Positions 52,754 through 60,463 of a DNA stretch of 64,000 bases are shown piece by piece. The position numbers and the translations under genes are program-made. Numbering within the stretch: the stretch's first letter is position 1; each line of letters begins with the position of its first letter. Source of the DNA: Microbispora bryophytorum (lineage in GTDB: Bacteria > Actinomycetota > Actinomycetes > Streptosporangiales > Streptosporangiaceae); the NCBI RefSeq assembly GCF_006874465.1, contig NZ_VIRL01000030.1:1-64000 (forward strand). The letters run 5' to 3'. The notes beneath the pieces are model-generated. The model had not been told where the DNA came from and did no database searches. It saw only the letters and a list, made by a program, of their open reading frames with translations.

Positions 52754-54228
52754 GTTCCCTCTTCTCCTTCCGGTCGGTTCGCGTGCTCCTGCCGCCGGCG
52801 CAGCGCCATGGGCAACAGGTAGGCCAACTGGGTCTCGACACGCGTCGTGATGCTGGACACCTTGGGGCAGTAGCAGGTGTTGAAGTCGCCGCCGTTGGCC
52901 GCCCACGCCTTGATGGGGCAGCCGCCGCCCCCGCAGAACAACTTCACGTTGCAGTCGCGGCACATGGGCACGGTGTCCACGTGGCGGTGCCGCCAGGGAT
53001 CCCGATAGCCGGCCGCGTAGCTGAACTCGGGGTAGAACGTCCCGCAGGCGTGCTGGGGACGGCCCACGGTCTCCGGGCAGCCGTAGATCTTTCCGTAGGG
53101 GTCGAAGGCGACGACGCTCGTGCCGGCGCTGCACCCCTGGAGATTGGGCCGCAGCCGGTCGCCCTCCAGGACGGCCGACCTGATGCGGGCCAGGTCGGGC
53201 TGCAGCATGCGGTCCACCAGGGGGTTCTGCTGAACCATGCTCCAGAAGGCCTCCTGGAGCCCGGCCTTGACGTCCCCCCGGACCATGCGCTTGCGCTTCT
53301 CCTCGGGGTGGTCGGGGGTGACGTACAGGAACGTGGTGGCCTTGGTGAAGCCGTTGAACAGGCGGATCTTCGGGTGGTCGAGCCACCCCTTGGCCTGCGC
53401 GAACTCCGCGAAGCGCGGCATGTCGTCCACGCTGTCCTCGTCGACGAGCACCCGGATCAGCACGCGGATGCCGGCCTCCGCGGCCACGTCGATGCTGCGC
53501 TCGATGAGCTCGAACGTCGGCTTGCCGTTGCGGAACACCCGCCGGGTGTCATGGGTCCTCGGCGTGCCGTCCAGGCTGACCTGGACCTCCTCGCAGCCGT
53601 ACTTGAGCAGCATCGGCACGTACGCGTCCAGCGCCACGCCGTTGGTGATCGCGGTGACCGGGTAGCCGCGATCGTAGGAGCCGCGCAGGATCTGCTCGAC
53701 GGCGCCGCGCTGGTACGCGGTGTCCAGCAGCGGTTCCCCGCCGAACAGGGTGATGTACGGCGGGCCGGAGTTCTGGTGCCGGTCCTGGATCTCCGGGATG
53801 GTGTCGAACGCGGCCTCGATCATCTCCTCGTCCATGCGCGGGCTCTTGGTGGTCAGCTCGCCCTCGAAGCAGTACGGGCACGCCAGGTTGCACACGAACG
53901 ACGGGATGAACATGAACTGGAACGGCGCTTCCTGGATCGCCTGGAAGTAGCCGTCGACGATGGCGCGGTAGCGCGCCTCCTCCTCGACCGGGTCGGTGCA
54001 GACGTACCCGCGTTCGAGCAGGCCCGCCACGAGTTCGCCGTCGACGGCGGCGTCCCCGGCGCGCACCCGTTCCAGCACGGCGATTTCGGCGGGGGTGACG
54101 ATGTCCATCGATCCGGACACCGCGTTGGCGAGGACGCTCACCTTGCCGCTGTCGTCGAGATAGGCCGGGTCCAAGGTTCCCTCGGGGAGCTCCACCGAGA
54201 AGGTGACGGTGTTCGGGCTCACAAGCAT
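52708..54228 (-). CDS. Radical SAM peptide maturase with SPASM domain
   Basis: RiPP-type radical SAM enzyme of 506 aa. An N-terminal about 90-residue region (SPNTVTFSVELPEGTLDPAY) may bind the leader. The radical SAM cluster motif is FVCNLACPYCFEGE (C113, C117, C120), followed by LFGGEPLLDTAYQRG and VQVSLDGTPRTHDTRRV. The C-terminal SPASM domain has LQGCSAGTSVVAFDPYGKIY, GCPETVG, and MCRDCNVKLFCGGGGCPIKA, NTCYCPKV, enough cysteines for two auxiliary [4Fe-4S] clusters. ATG at 54228 with GGGAG upstream, 115 nt after the precursor gene. It probably installs a crosslink or other radical modification on that peptide. Confidence 0.9.
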   Translation of the reverse strand: MLVSPNTVTFSVELPEGTLDPAYLDDSGKVSVLANAVSGSMDIVTPAEIAVLERVRAGDAAVDGELVAGLLERGYVCTDPVEEEARYRAIVDGYFQAIQEAPFQFMFIPSFVCNLACPYCFEGELTTKSPRMDEEMIEAAFDTIPEIQDRHQNSGPPYITLFGGEPLLDTAYQRGAVEQILRGSYDRGYPVTAITNGVALDAYVPMLLKYGCEEVQVSLDGTPRTHDTRRVFRNGKPTFELIERSIDVAAEAGIRVLIRVLVDEDSVDDMPRFAEFAQAKGWLDHPKIRLFNGFTKATTFLYVTPDHPEEKRKRMVRGDVKAGLQEAFWSMVQQNPLVDRMLQPDLARIRSAVLEGDRLRPNLQGCSAGTSVVAFDPYGKIYGCPETVGRPQHACGTFYPEFSYAAGYRDPWRHRHVDTVPMCRDCNVKLFCGGGGCPIKAWAANGGDFNTCYCPKVSSITTRVETQLAYLLPMALRRRQEHANRPEGEEGTWEQMTRVGSFPWMS

Positions 54229-54343
54229 GGTGTGTCTCCCAGAAAGGGTGTCCGTGGTGCCGCCAGGGGGTGGGTGAGGGGGTGGGCCGGGAATTGGAGG
54301 GCGCGGCAGGGGATACCTGTGCCGTACGGTCCGCCGGCCACGA

Positions 54344-54478
54344 TCACTCGCAGCCGTCGGGGTCGTTGGCCATGATGCTGGTCACGACGTCGAGGTTCTT
54401 CCGGCCGCGCATGGCGGTGCAGCAGTCGGTCTGCTTCTCGGACACTTCGGCGTTCTCGATCATGGAAATGGCGATCAT
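54344..54478 (-). CDS. Putative RiPP precursor peptide with three cysteines
   Basis: 44-residue peptide with an excellent GGAGGAGGTGAT ribosome-binding site ending 5 nt before the ATG at 54478. The hydrophobic/acidic N-terminus MIAISMIENAEVSEKQT looks like a leader. The rest contains adjacent cysteines C19-C20 (TDCCTAMRGRKN), and the C-terminus NDPDGCE has C43. Three thiols match the usual trigonal coordination of As(III). It stands alone between hairpins at 54525-54574 and the radical-SAM gene, the usual place for a RiPP precursor. I do not recognise the sequence from a described RiPP family. It is too short for standard ORF cut-offs and likely unannotated elsewhere. Confidence 0.78.
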   Translation of the reverse strand: MIAISMIENAEVSEKQTDCCTAMRGRKNLDVVTSIMANDPDGCE

Positions 54479-54524
54479 AGGTATCACCTCCTCCACTGTG
54501 ATCTCTGCCGCGCTCTCCGGCCCG

Positions 54525-54549
54525 CTCCCCGCCGCGACACGGCGGGGAG
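54525..54549 (-). terminator. Hairpin between transporter and precursor genes
   Basis: Perfect 10-bp stem CTCCCCGCCG at 54525-54534 and CGGCGGGGAG at 54540-54549 with a 5-nt loop. Placed upstream of the precursor gene it could end or attenuate transporter mRNA or protect a processed precursor transcript. Confidence 0.6.
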
Positions 54550-54558
54550 AGTCGTTGG

Positions 54559-54574
54559 TGGGGCACGTGCCCCA
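54559..54574. promoter_or_regulatory. 16-bp perfect palindrome upstream of the precursor gene
   Basis: TGGGGCACGTGCCCCA at 54559-54574, a perfect palindrome with a CACGTG core, 10 nt after the OPT stop codon. It could be a hairpin on the same transcript or a protein-binding site for a precursor-specific promoter. Confidence 0.5.
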
Positions 54575-54583
54575 GGTGGCGGG

Positions 54584-56260
54584 TCATCGCAGGACCTCTC
54601 GCAGGATGAGCACCGCGACGGTGACCAGGCCCTCGCCGATGATCAGCCCGGAGGCGACGATCTCGGTGCCGCTGCGCCGGCCAGGGTTGCGGCGGATGAG
54701 CAGCCACTGGGTCAGGCCTCCGGCGGCGAGGGTCAGCGAGTAGGCGGGGGGAAGCAGCACCCCGAGGCCGATCATCGTGGGCATGGCCGAGGTGAAGGCC
54801 AGGCCCAGGCCCACCGGGCCCGAGACGGCCAGCGCGAGGGCCACGGTGGCGGGGTATTCGGCCGATCCCCGGACGGTGGCGTCCACGAACTGGACCGCGG
54901 TGGCCACAGGAGCGGGGAAGGAACGTCCTCCGAGCACCCCCGCGCGGCTGAGCACCGCGATCACCAGGACGCCGACCACGGCGCCGGCCAGGCCGCCCGC
55001 CAGTTGCGTCCAGCCCGTCAGCCGCCTGGGCGGCGCGGAAAGGCCCTCGGGACGATCGTGGGCGACCTTCACCGAATAGGTGAAGTACACGGCGGCGAGG
55101 GCCGCGCAGCAGATGGTCGAGGCCATCAGCAACGCCGCCGTCTGGTCCGCGCCGGACACGGCGAAGGCCACGACGCTGAAGTACAGCGCCGGGGACAGCG
55201 GCACCAGCCCGATCTCGCCGCCGGCCCGGGTGAGGAACACGGTCATCACGGCGAGCAGCACGACGCCGAGCAGGCCGTAGCCGACGTAGCGCAGAAGCGA
55301 CGGGTAGATCAGCGCCAGGAGCGCCGTTCCTGCGAGGACGGCGACAGCGAGCCACCGGGCACGGCCCGGGAGCAGACGGCCCCCCTTGAGGGAACGCGCC
55401 AGCGGACCGCGGACCCGGGCGATCGAGGCGAGGGAGTAGCCGAGGATGAGGCCGACACCCGCGGCGAGCACCCACGGATAGGACAGGTGGTCGGTGAACG
55501 ACACGGACCGGCCCGCCGTGCCGTCCTGGACCGCCCACACGACGACGGTGTACGCCGCGCCGGCCGCCAGCCAGGCGCACGCGCGCGGGCCGATGAGGAA
55601 CCCGACCCCGTACAGCAACGGCGAGAGGGCCAGGGCCAGATGGGTGCCCGTGACCTCCGGCGTGACGTCGTGCCCCCACAGGGCGACCCCCAGGGCCGAC
55701 GCGGCGCCCACGCCGGCGGCGATGGGAAGCATGCGGCCGAGCCGGTCGCTCTCCCCGTCCCTGGGGCTGCTGAGCGACGCCATCAGCGTGATGGCCGGCT
55801 TCAGCGTCGGGTAGGGCAGTCTCTCGGCGACCACGAGCGTCCGGGCGACGAGTCCGCCGAGGAAAATGCCCACAGCGTTCGCGGCCATCGCCAGCACCAC
55901 CAGGAAACCCCAGGCCGGCAACTCACCGGCCCGCAGTACGACGGCTCCGATGCCGGTGTCCAGCGCGGCCGTGGCCATGTATCCGCTGGACGCGATGGAG
56001 AAGACGACGAACAGACCCTGCCAGCTGAGCGCCCCCGCCACCCGGAGCAGCGCCGCGCCCAGCGCGGCCACCAGCGCCGACCCTCCGAAGGACGTGCCGG
56101 TGCGGAACAGGACCAGCACGTTGAGGACGCAGAGCAACACGCCGATGGCCAGGCCGATGAGCGTGGCCCAGACGTACGATCCCCGCCAGCCGTCAGGGGC
56201 GTCCACCGCCGGAGCCGAATGCGATGTGGTGGAGGATACGGTGCGCTCCCTTCCTCCCAC
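54584..56260 (-). CDS. OPT-family oligopeptide transporter
   Basis: Integral membrane transporter of 558 aa with about 14-16 hydrophobic segments, matching the OPT/YSL superfamily: SYVWATLIGLAIGVLLCVLN, AIASSGYMATAALDTG-like region, RLPYPTLKPAITLMASL, and GLIIGEGLVTVAVLILREVL near the end. OPT proteins move short peptides or metal-peptide chelates using the proton gradient. As first gene of the operon it could export the mature peptide or import a metal(loid)-loaded form. GTG at 56260 is used, but a purine-rich SD-like run lies just inside it, so the true start could be downstream. Confidence 0.83.
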   Translation of the reverse strand: MGGRERTVSSTTSHSAPAVDAPDGWRGSYVWATLIGLAIGVLLCVLNVLVLFRTGTSFGGSALVAALGAALLRVAGALSWQGLFVVFSIASSGYMATAALDTGIGAVVLRAGELPAWGFLVVLAMAANAVGIFLGGLVARTLVVAERLPYPTLKPAITLMASLSSPRDGESDRLGRMLPIAAGVGAASALGVALWGHDVTPEVTGTHLALALSPLLYGVGFLIGPRACAWLAAGAAYTVVVWAVQDGTAGRSVSFTDHLSYPWVLAAGVGLILGYSLASIARVRGPLARSLKGGRLLPGRARWLAVAVLAGTALLALIYPSLLRYVGYGLLGVVLLAVMTVFLTRAGGEIGLVPLSPALYFSVVAFAVSGADQTAALLMASTICCAALAAVYFTYSVKVAHDRPEGLSAPPRRLTGWTQLAGGLAGAVVGVLVIAVLSRAGVLGGRSFPAPVATAVQFVDATVRGSAEYPATVALALAVSGPVGLGLAFTSAMPTMIGLGVLLPPAYSLTLAAGGLTQWLLIRRNPGRRSGTEIVASGLIIGEGLVTVAVLILREVLR

Positions 56261-56289
56261 AGAGCGCCCCCCATCTCAAATCAGGTGAA

Positions 56290-56313
56290 CTACATTGATA
56301 ACCATCGATGTAG
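56290..56313. promoter_or_regulatory. ArsR-like operator of the RiPP operon
   Basis: Near-perfect 24-bp dyad CTACATTGAT-AACC-ATCGATGTAG, one mismatch, 30 nt upstream of the OPT start. The right arm TCGATGTA also appears, as reverse complement, in the ArsR site at 39081-39100. The surrounding about 170 nt (56281-56450) is much more AT-rich than the genes and would hold the promoter. Confidence 0.6.
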
Positions 56314-56458
56314 CCGACGAGTGCACATTAAAATGGGCCGGCGGCAATGGTCAAGAGTCTGGACAAGACTGTCTATTTATGCATACGGCTCATGTTACGT
56401 GACCATTACGATACTTTTCGTAATTGCGCCATATAACACGTCGGCCAATTCCGCCAGA

Positions 56459-57223
56459 TCACAGCGTGCGATCGGCGAGCAGGGGGTCGGCGTCCGCGCG
56501 TCCGGCCGTCGCCGTGCCCGTCACCGCACCCGTCGCCGTGCCCGTCACCGCGCCCGGATCCCGGCCGTACAGCCCGGCGACCAGGGCGAGACCGATCACG
56601 CCTCCGATCAGTTCGGCGACGACGAACCCCGGCACCGAGGACGGAGCGATCCCGGCGAAGGTGTCGGAGAAGGCCCTGCCGATGGTCACGGCCGGGTTCG
56701 CGAAGCTGGTCGACGAGGTGAACCAGTACGCCGCGCCGATATAGGAGGCGACCGCGACCGGCGCCAGGCGGGCGTTGCCCGCGCGGACCAGCAGGAAGAC
56801 GACGAGCACCAGCCCCGCCGTGGCGACGACCTCGCCGAGCAGGAGGTTCCCGGCCGAGCGGTCGTGCGTGGACCAGGTGACGGCGGCCTTGCCGAACATC
56901 GCGTTGGCCAGCACGGACCCGCTGATGGCGCCGGCGATCTGGGCGGCGGCGTAGACCCCCACGCCGGAGAGCGAAAGCTCGCGGTGCACCCACCAGTCGG
57001 CCAGCGTGACCACCGGGTTGAAGTGCGCCCCGGAGATCGGGCCGAGAATGAGGATCAACACCCCGAGCCCGAAGACCGTCGCCATCGAGTTCTCCAGCAA
57101 CTGAAGTCCCACGTCATCGGGCGAAAGCTCCTGCCCCATGATCCCCGACCCGACCACCACCGTCACCAGCAGCAGCGTGCCCACATACTCGGCCAGCGCC
57201 CGGCGGGGCAACGCCGGGCTCAC
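56459..57223 (-). CDS. Aquaporin-family channel (AqpS/GlpF-like)
   Basis: MIP-family channel of 254 aa with six helices and two pore motifs: ISGAHFNPVVTLADWW (NPV in place of the first NPA) and SSTSFANPAVTIGRAF (NPA). Aquaglyceroporins of ars operons (AqpS) let As(OH)3 or methylarsenite leave the cell. The C-terminus carries the repeat GAVTGTATGAVTGTATAG. GTG at 57223 with GGTGAT upstream is used. Between the RiPP operon and arsenic genes, with its own dyad upstream, so arsenic-regulated export is the best inference. Confidence 0.85.
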   Translation of the reverse strand: MSPALPRRALAEYVGTLLLVTVVVGSGIMGQELSPDDVGLQLLENSMATVFGLGVLILILGPISGAHFNPVVTLADWWVHRELSLSGVGVYAAAQIAGAISGSVLANAMFGKAAVTWSTHDRSAGNLLLGEVVATAGLVLVVFLLVRAGNARLAPVAVASYIGAAYWFTSSTSFANPAVTIGRAFSDTFAGIAPSSVPGFVVAELIGGVIGLALVAGLYGRDPGAVTGTATGAVTGTATAGRADADPLLADRTL

Positions 57224-57372
57224 CAAAAATCACCGATCCGGGCGAGACGGACTGACGAGTCGCGCACGTTAGGCCTCCCCTTGACATGACATACCGCACG
57301 ACGTCCGGCTGTACCGCACCAGCCGACCCGTCGTCACATGACCCGAAGCGCCACTTCCAGCACCATCTGAAC

Positions 57373-57390
57373 TGATATTTACAGATATCA
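57373..57390. promoter_or_regulatory. ArsR-like dyad upstream of the aquaporin gene
   Basis: TGATATTTACAGATATCA, 18 bp with TGATAT/ATATCA arms, about 150 nt upstream of the aquaporin start. An ArsR-family operator is plausible from the arm pattern and AT-rich setting. Confidence 0.5.
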
Positions 57391-57664
57391 ATGCGATTTG
57401 GTAGCGCCAATTTCCGGGAAGTCCACCCGAGCGCCGCGCCGGGAGCCCAGCCGCGATTACCCATTTCCGGACAGCCCGAAAAGGGGCGGAAACACGCAGC
57501 GGTTAGCAGGCACGCCCGCGCCGACCAGCGGCTCGGCAACAGCGATCACCGAGACAGCCGCCCGAGGACGGCGCCGGGGCCACGTTCGTCAAAGGCACGC
57601 TCGTCGAGCGTCCGAGAAATCACCGGCCGTCACAGACCAGTCGATAACCTTCGTCATCCGCAGG

Positions 57665-57695
57665 TCTTGACGATAGCTCCGATAGTCCTGACTAT
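57665..57695 (+). promoter_or_regulatory. Promoter-like region with a perfect palindrome before the arsM remnant
   Basis: TTGACG at 57665-57670, then ATAGTCCTGACTAT at 57682-57695, a perfect 14-bp palindrome occupying the -10 region. It lies about 50 nt upstream of the arsM remnant and could still drive transcription into the PiT-arsC genes. Confidence 0.45.
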
Positions 57696-57743
57696 TGCCA
57701 TCGAACAGGGACCCAAGATTCAAAGGCGGGTGATGTATGGGCG

Positions 57744-58085
57744 AACGTCGAACAGGCCGTACAACAGCGCTACGGCGCCGCGTCGCGGGTCCCCGAGACG
57801 GGCCTGTGCTGCCCGGTCGACGATGGTCCGCAATACCCCTCAGATGTATTGGAGAACGATTACGGCTGCGGCAATCCCGTCAGCTGCGACGTTCCCGCCG
57901 CCCTGCAGGCCGACCCGGAGCTTTGGTCCGGCTGCTGCAGCGGAGCGCTGCAGGAAGAGCGTTTCCTGGAGGGCTTCCACCCGTGCCGGCCTCACCGGGC
58001 TCACCATCCTCAAACGTGAGGAACGCCCCCGGGAGACCGTACGGGACGTCGAATTCCGCAGGGTGACCGTCGCCGCCCGCAAACC
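57744..58085 (+). pseudogene. arsM remnant with internal deletion (arsenosugar-type)
   Basis: The frame from 57744 reads NVEQAVQQRYGAASRVPETG, LCCPVDDG, then LENDYGCGNP, the N-terminus of arsenosugar-type ArsM. It jumps directly to SCDVPAALQADPELWSGC and ALQEERFLEGFH, which in intact proteins lies about 200 residues later, so the SAM-binding core is missing. After a one-base shift near 57985 a second frame continues GLTGLTILKREERPRETVRD and VEFRRVTVAARKP. Inactive. The intact ArsM-like protein at 51848 is a different, shorter relative. Confidence 0.82.
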
Positions 58086-58364
58086 CGCCTCCCAGGTGTC
58101 CGCCACGGCGCCGGCGACGCGGCGGCGCGGACCGTTCGCCGCGGTCGGACGACTCAACCGATTCGCCACCGGTCTGTCGCCGCGCCGAAGTCGTGCGACG
58201 GCCCCGAAGGCAACCGCGACTGCCGACCCTGCGGAAGACAGCGCCTGACGCCGGCTTCGAGAGTTGCTCTTCGGTCTGATGCCGCGGACGTGTAGTCCGG
58301 CCCAGCCATACCTCTCGCTGCGCGCGCTCCCACACGAGCACCGCTACCCCCCGGAGGCATACCC

Positions 58365-59396
58365 ATGGAAGTGCTCGTACTTCTGCTTGTGCTCTTACTG
58401 GCCGCCGCCAACGGAGCGAACGACGTACCGAAGGGTGTCGCGACGCTCGCCGGCGCGGGCGTGACGAAAATCCGCACGGCCATCGCATGGGGCACCGTAG
58501 CCACCATCCTCGGCTGTCTCGTCTCGTTGACGTTGGCCTCGAAGATGACCGATCTCTTCTCCAAAGGCATCGTCTCCGCCAGGCCCACCCCGACGTTCAC
58601 GGTCGCGGTGCTGATCGGGACCATCTTCTGGGTCGTCTTGGCCACGATCCTGAAGTTGCCTGTCTCCACCACCCATGCCCTGGTCGGCTCGCTTCTTGGC
58701 GCCGGAAGCCTGTTCGCCGGCTCCGCGGTCGAGTGGAACGGGCTGCTTGGGAAGGTCGTGCAGCCGCTGTTGCTGAGCATCCTGGTGGCCTACGCCATCT
58801 CCGCCGTATTGGGAATCATCACCCGGAAAGTCGTGACGATCCGTACTGCGAGAAGGGAAAAGATCCAGGCTCCGGTCCCAGACGGCGATGCGGCGCCGGT
58901 CGCGACCTTGACGACACAGGTCGAGCCGACCAAAGCGCAGCGAGCCGTCGGAATCGCGCACTGGGCGACAAGCGGCCTGGCGAGCTTCGCCCGGGGCCTC
59001 AACGACGCGCCCAAGATTGTTGCCATCGGCTCCTTCGCGCTGGTGGGCGGGATGACCCCGACCGGCCTGCTATTCGCCGTCACCGCGGCCATGGCCATCG
59101 GAGGTGTTCTGGCGGGCTCTCGCATCGCCGACCGGCTCGCGTACTCCGTCATCCAGATTCCTCATGTCGAAGGTTTCACCGCCAACCTCACGACCGCGAG
59201 CCTCGTCGGACTGGGCGCCATCTTGGGCCTGCCCATGTCGACCACGCAGGTGTCGGCAGGGGCCATCTCCGGCATCGCGGCCAATGACCTGTCCAGGCTC
59301 AACAAGAAGACGGTCCGTGACCTTCTGATCGCGTGGTTGTGCACACCGCCTGTCGCCGCCGCCGTAGCCGCAGGAGCGTATCTACTGCTCTCGTAA
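58365..59396 (+). CDS. PiT-family inorganic phosphate (arsenate) transporter
   Basis: Membrane transporter of 343 aa, about 10 helices. The duplicated PiT signatures are AAANGANDVPKGVATLAGAG and FARGLNDAPKIVAIGSFALV, with STTHALVGSL and MSTTQVSAGAISGIAANDLS. PiT proteins carry phosphate with H+ or cations and also accept arsenate. PiT genes accompany arsM in arsenosugar loci. ATG at 58365 with GGAGG (ACCCCCCGGAGGCATACCC) upstream. Here it sits between the arsM remnant and arsC, suggesting deliberate arsenate handling. Confidence 0.88.
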   Translation: MEVLVLLLVLLLAAANGANDVPKGVATLAGAGVTKIRTAIAWGTVATILGCLVSLTLASKMTDLFSKGIVSARPTPTFTVAVLIGTIFWVVLATILKLPVSTTHALVGSLLGAGSLFAGSAVEWNGLLGKVVQPLLLSILVAYAISAVLGIITRKVVTIRTARREKIQAPVPDGDAAPVATLTTQVEPTKAQRAVGIAHWATSGLASFARGLNDAPKIVAIGSFALVGGMTPTGLLFAVTAAMAIGGVLAGSRIADRLAYSVIQIPHVEGFTANLTTASLVGLGAILGLPMSTTQVSAGAISGIAANDLSRLNKKTVRDLLIAWLCTPPVAAAVAAGAYLLLS

Positions 59397-59410
59397 CCGG
59401 CACAGCCGAC

Positions 59411-59447
59411 GGGATTGCCACCGTTCCTGGCGGTCGGCGGCAATCCC
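59411..59447. terminator. Hairpin between PiT and arsC genes
   Basis: GGGATTGCC at 59411-59419 pairs with GGCAATCCC at 59439-59447, with an inner ACCG/CGGT pair. It probably attenuates or ends PiT transcription. Confidence 0.55.
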
Positions 59448-59531
59448 GGAGCGGTAGCACCTCCTGGTCGCCTTAGGTCCCGCGGCAGCCACCCGATCTT
59501 CCCCGTTCCCCAACGATCGAAGGGACCATCC

Positions 59532-59939
59532 ATGCCCCCGACGCCCAGCGTCCTGTTCGTGTGCGTACACAACGCCGGCCGTTCCCAGATGGCGGCCGGC
59601 TGGCTCGCTCATCTGGCCGGCGACCGCGTCCAGGTCCGTTCAGCCGGGTCGGCGCCCGCAGAGCGGGTCAACCCCGTCGCCGTCGACGCCATGCGCGAGG
59701 TCGGCATCGACATCAGCGCCGAAAGTCCGAAGCTCCTCACTGCCGATGCCGTCCAGGCATCCGACGTGATCATCACGATGGGCTGCGGTGATGCCTGCCC
59801 TGTCCTCCCCGGCAAACGGTACGAGGACTGGAAACTCGACGACCCGGCCGGGCAAGGCATCGACGCCGTGCGCGAGATAAGAGACGAGATCCACGACCGG
59901 GTGAAGGTTCTGATGGCCGAACTTCCTTCGCTACGCTGA
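59532..59939 (+). CDS. arsC: Arsenate reductase ArsC (thioredoxin-dependent, LMW phosphatase fold)
   Basis: 135-aa enzyme reducing arsenate to arsenite. The P-loop [18 protein letters not shown] has catalytic C11 and R17, and the two redox cysteines are in ITMGCGDACPVLPG (C85, C89), as in ArsC of Gram-positive bacteria. The C-terminus VREIRDEIHDRVKVLMAEL is conserved. ATG at 59532 with GAAGGGA upstream. It supplies the As(III) that ArsM-type enzymes use and replaces the dead copy at 38138. Confidence 0.93.
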   Translation: MPPTPSVLFVCVHNAGRSQMAAGWLAHLAGDRVQVRSAGSAPAERVNPVAVDAMREVGIDISAESPKLLTADAVQASDVIITMGCGDACPVLPGKRYEDWKLDDPAGQGIDAVREIRDEIHDRVKVLMAELPSLR

Positions 59940-59944
59940 CGCCC

Positions 59945-60463
59945 GTGTCGATCGATTCCGGTTTCCTCTGCTCCTGCTGCGGCCGGCACCACGACGAGCT
60001 ACCGCTGAGCTACCACATGCCCGCGCCCGCCCACTGGAGCCCTGAGATGACCGGGGCGCCCGACAGCGCGCTCTCCTCCGACCAGTGTGTGATCGAAGGA
60101 GAGCACTTCTTCGTCCACGGCCTCGTCGAGATCCCCATCATCGACACGGCCGAGACGTTCACCTGGGGCGTATGGGTCTCATTGAGCCGGGACAGCTTCG
60201 CGCGGATGAGCCGGTTGTGGGAGACCCCGGGCCGGGAGTCCGAACCTCCCTATTTCGGCTGGCTCTCCTCCGAACTGCCGATCTACGAACCGACGACGCT
60301 CAACCTCAAGACCAACCTCCACACGCGGCCGGTCGGACTACGCCCGGTCGTCGAGCTGGAGCCCACCGGCCATCCCCTCGCGGTGGAGCAGCGGACCGGC
60401 ATCACCCACGCCCGAGTCCGGGAACTGGCCGAGCTGCTCCTCCACCCCGGTCAGCGAAAGTAA
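59945..60463 (+). CDS. DUF2199-family protein
   Basis: 172-aa protein with a zinc-ribbon-like N-terminus FLCSCCGRHHDELPLSYHMP, then the DUF2199 blocks DQCVIEGEHFFVHGLVEIPI, FTWGVWVSLS and YFGWLSSELPIYEPT. Function unknown. The GTG start lies 5 nt after the arsC stop, so it is probably cotranscribed, though a link to arsenic is not expected from the family. Confidence 0.8.
   Translation: MSIDSGFLCSCCGRHHDELPLSYHMPAPAHWSPEMTGAPDSALSSDQCVIEGEHFFVHGLVEIPIIDTAETFTWGVWVSLSRDSFARMSRLWETPGRESEPPYFGWLSSELPIYEPTTLNLKTNLHTRPVGLRPVVELEPTGHPLAVEQRTGITHARVRELAELLLHPGQRK

Noticed and set aside
56236..56260. GTA codon as start of the OPT gene, after an internal SD-like run
   Set aside because: A GTG at 56260 with a G-rich run upstream is sufficient; the purine-rich run may be coincidental.
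55004..57289. 761-residue plus-strand frame
   Set aside because: Antisense to the OPT and aquaporin genes; arginine/glutamine-rich without domains.
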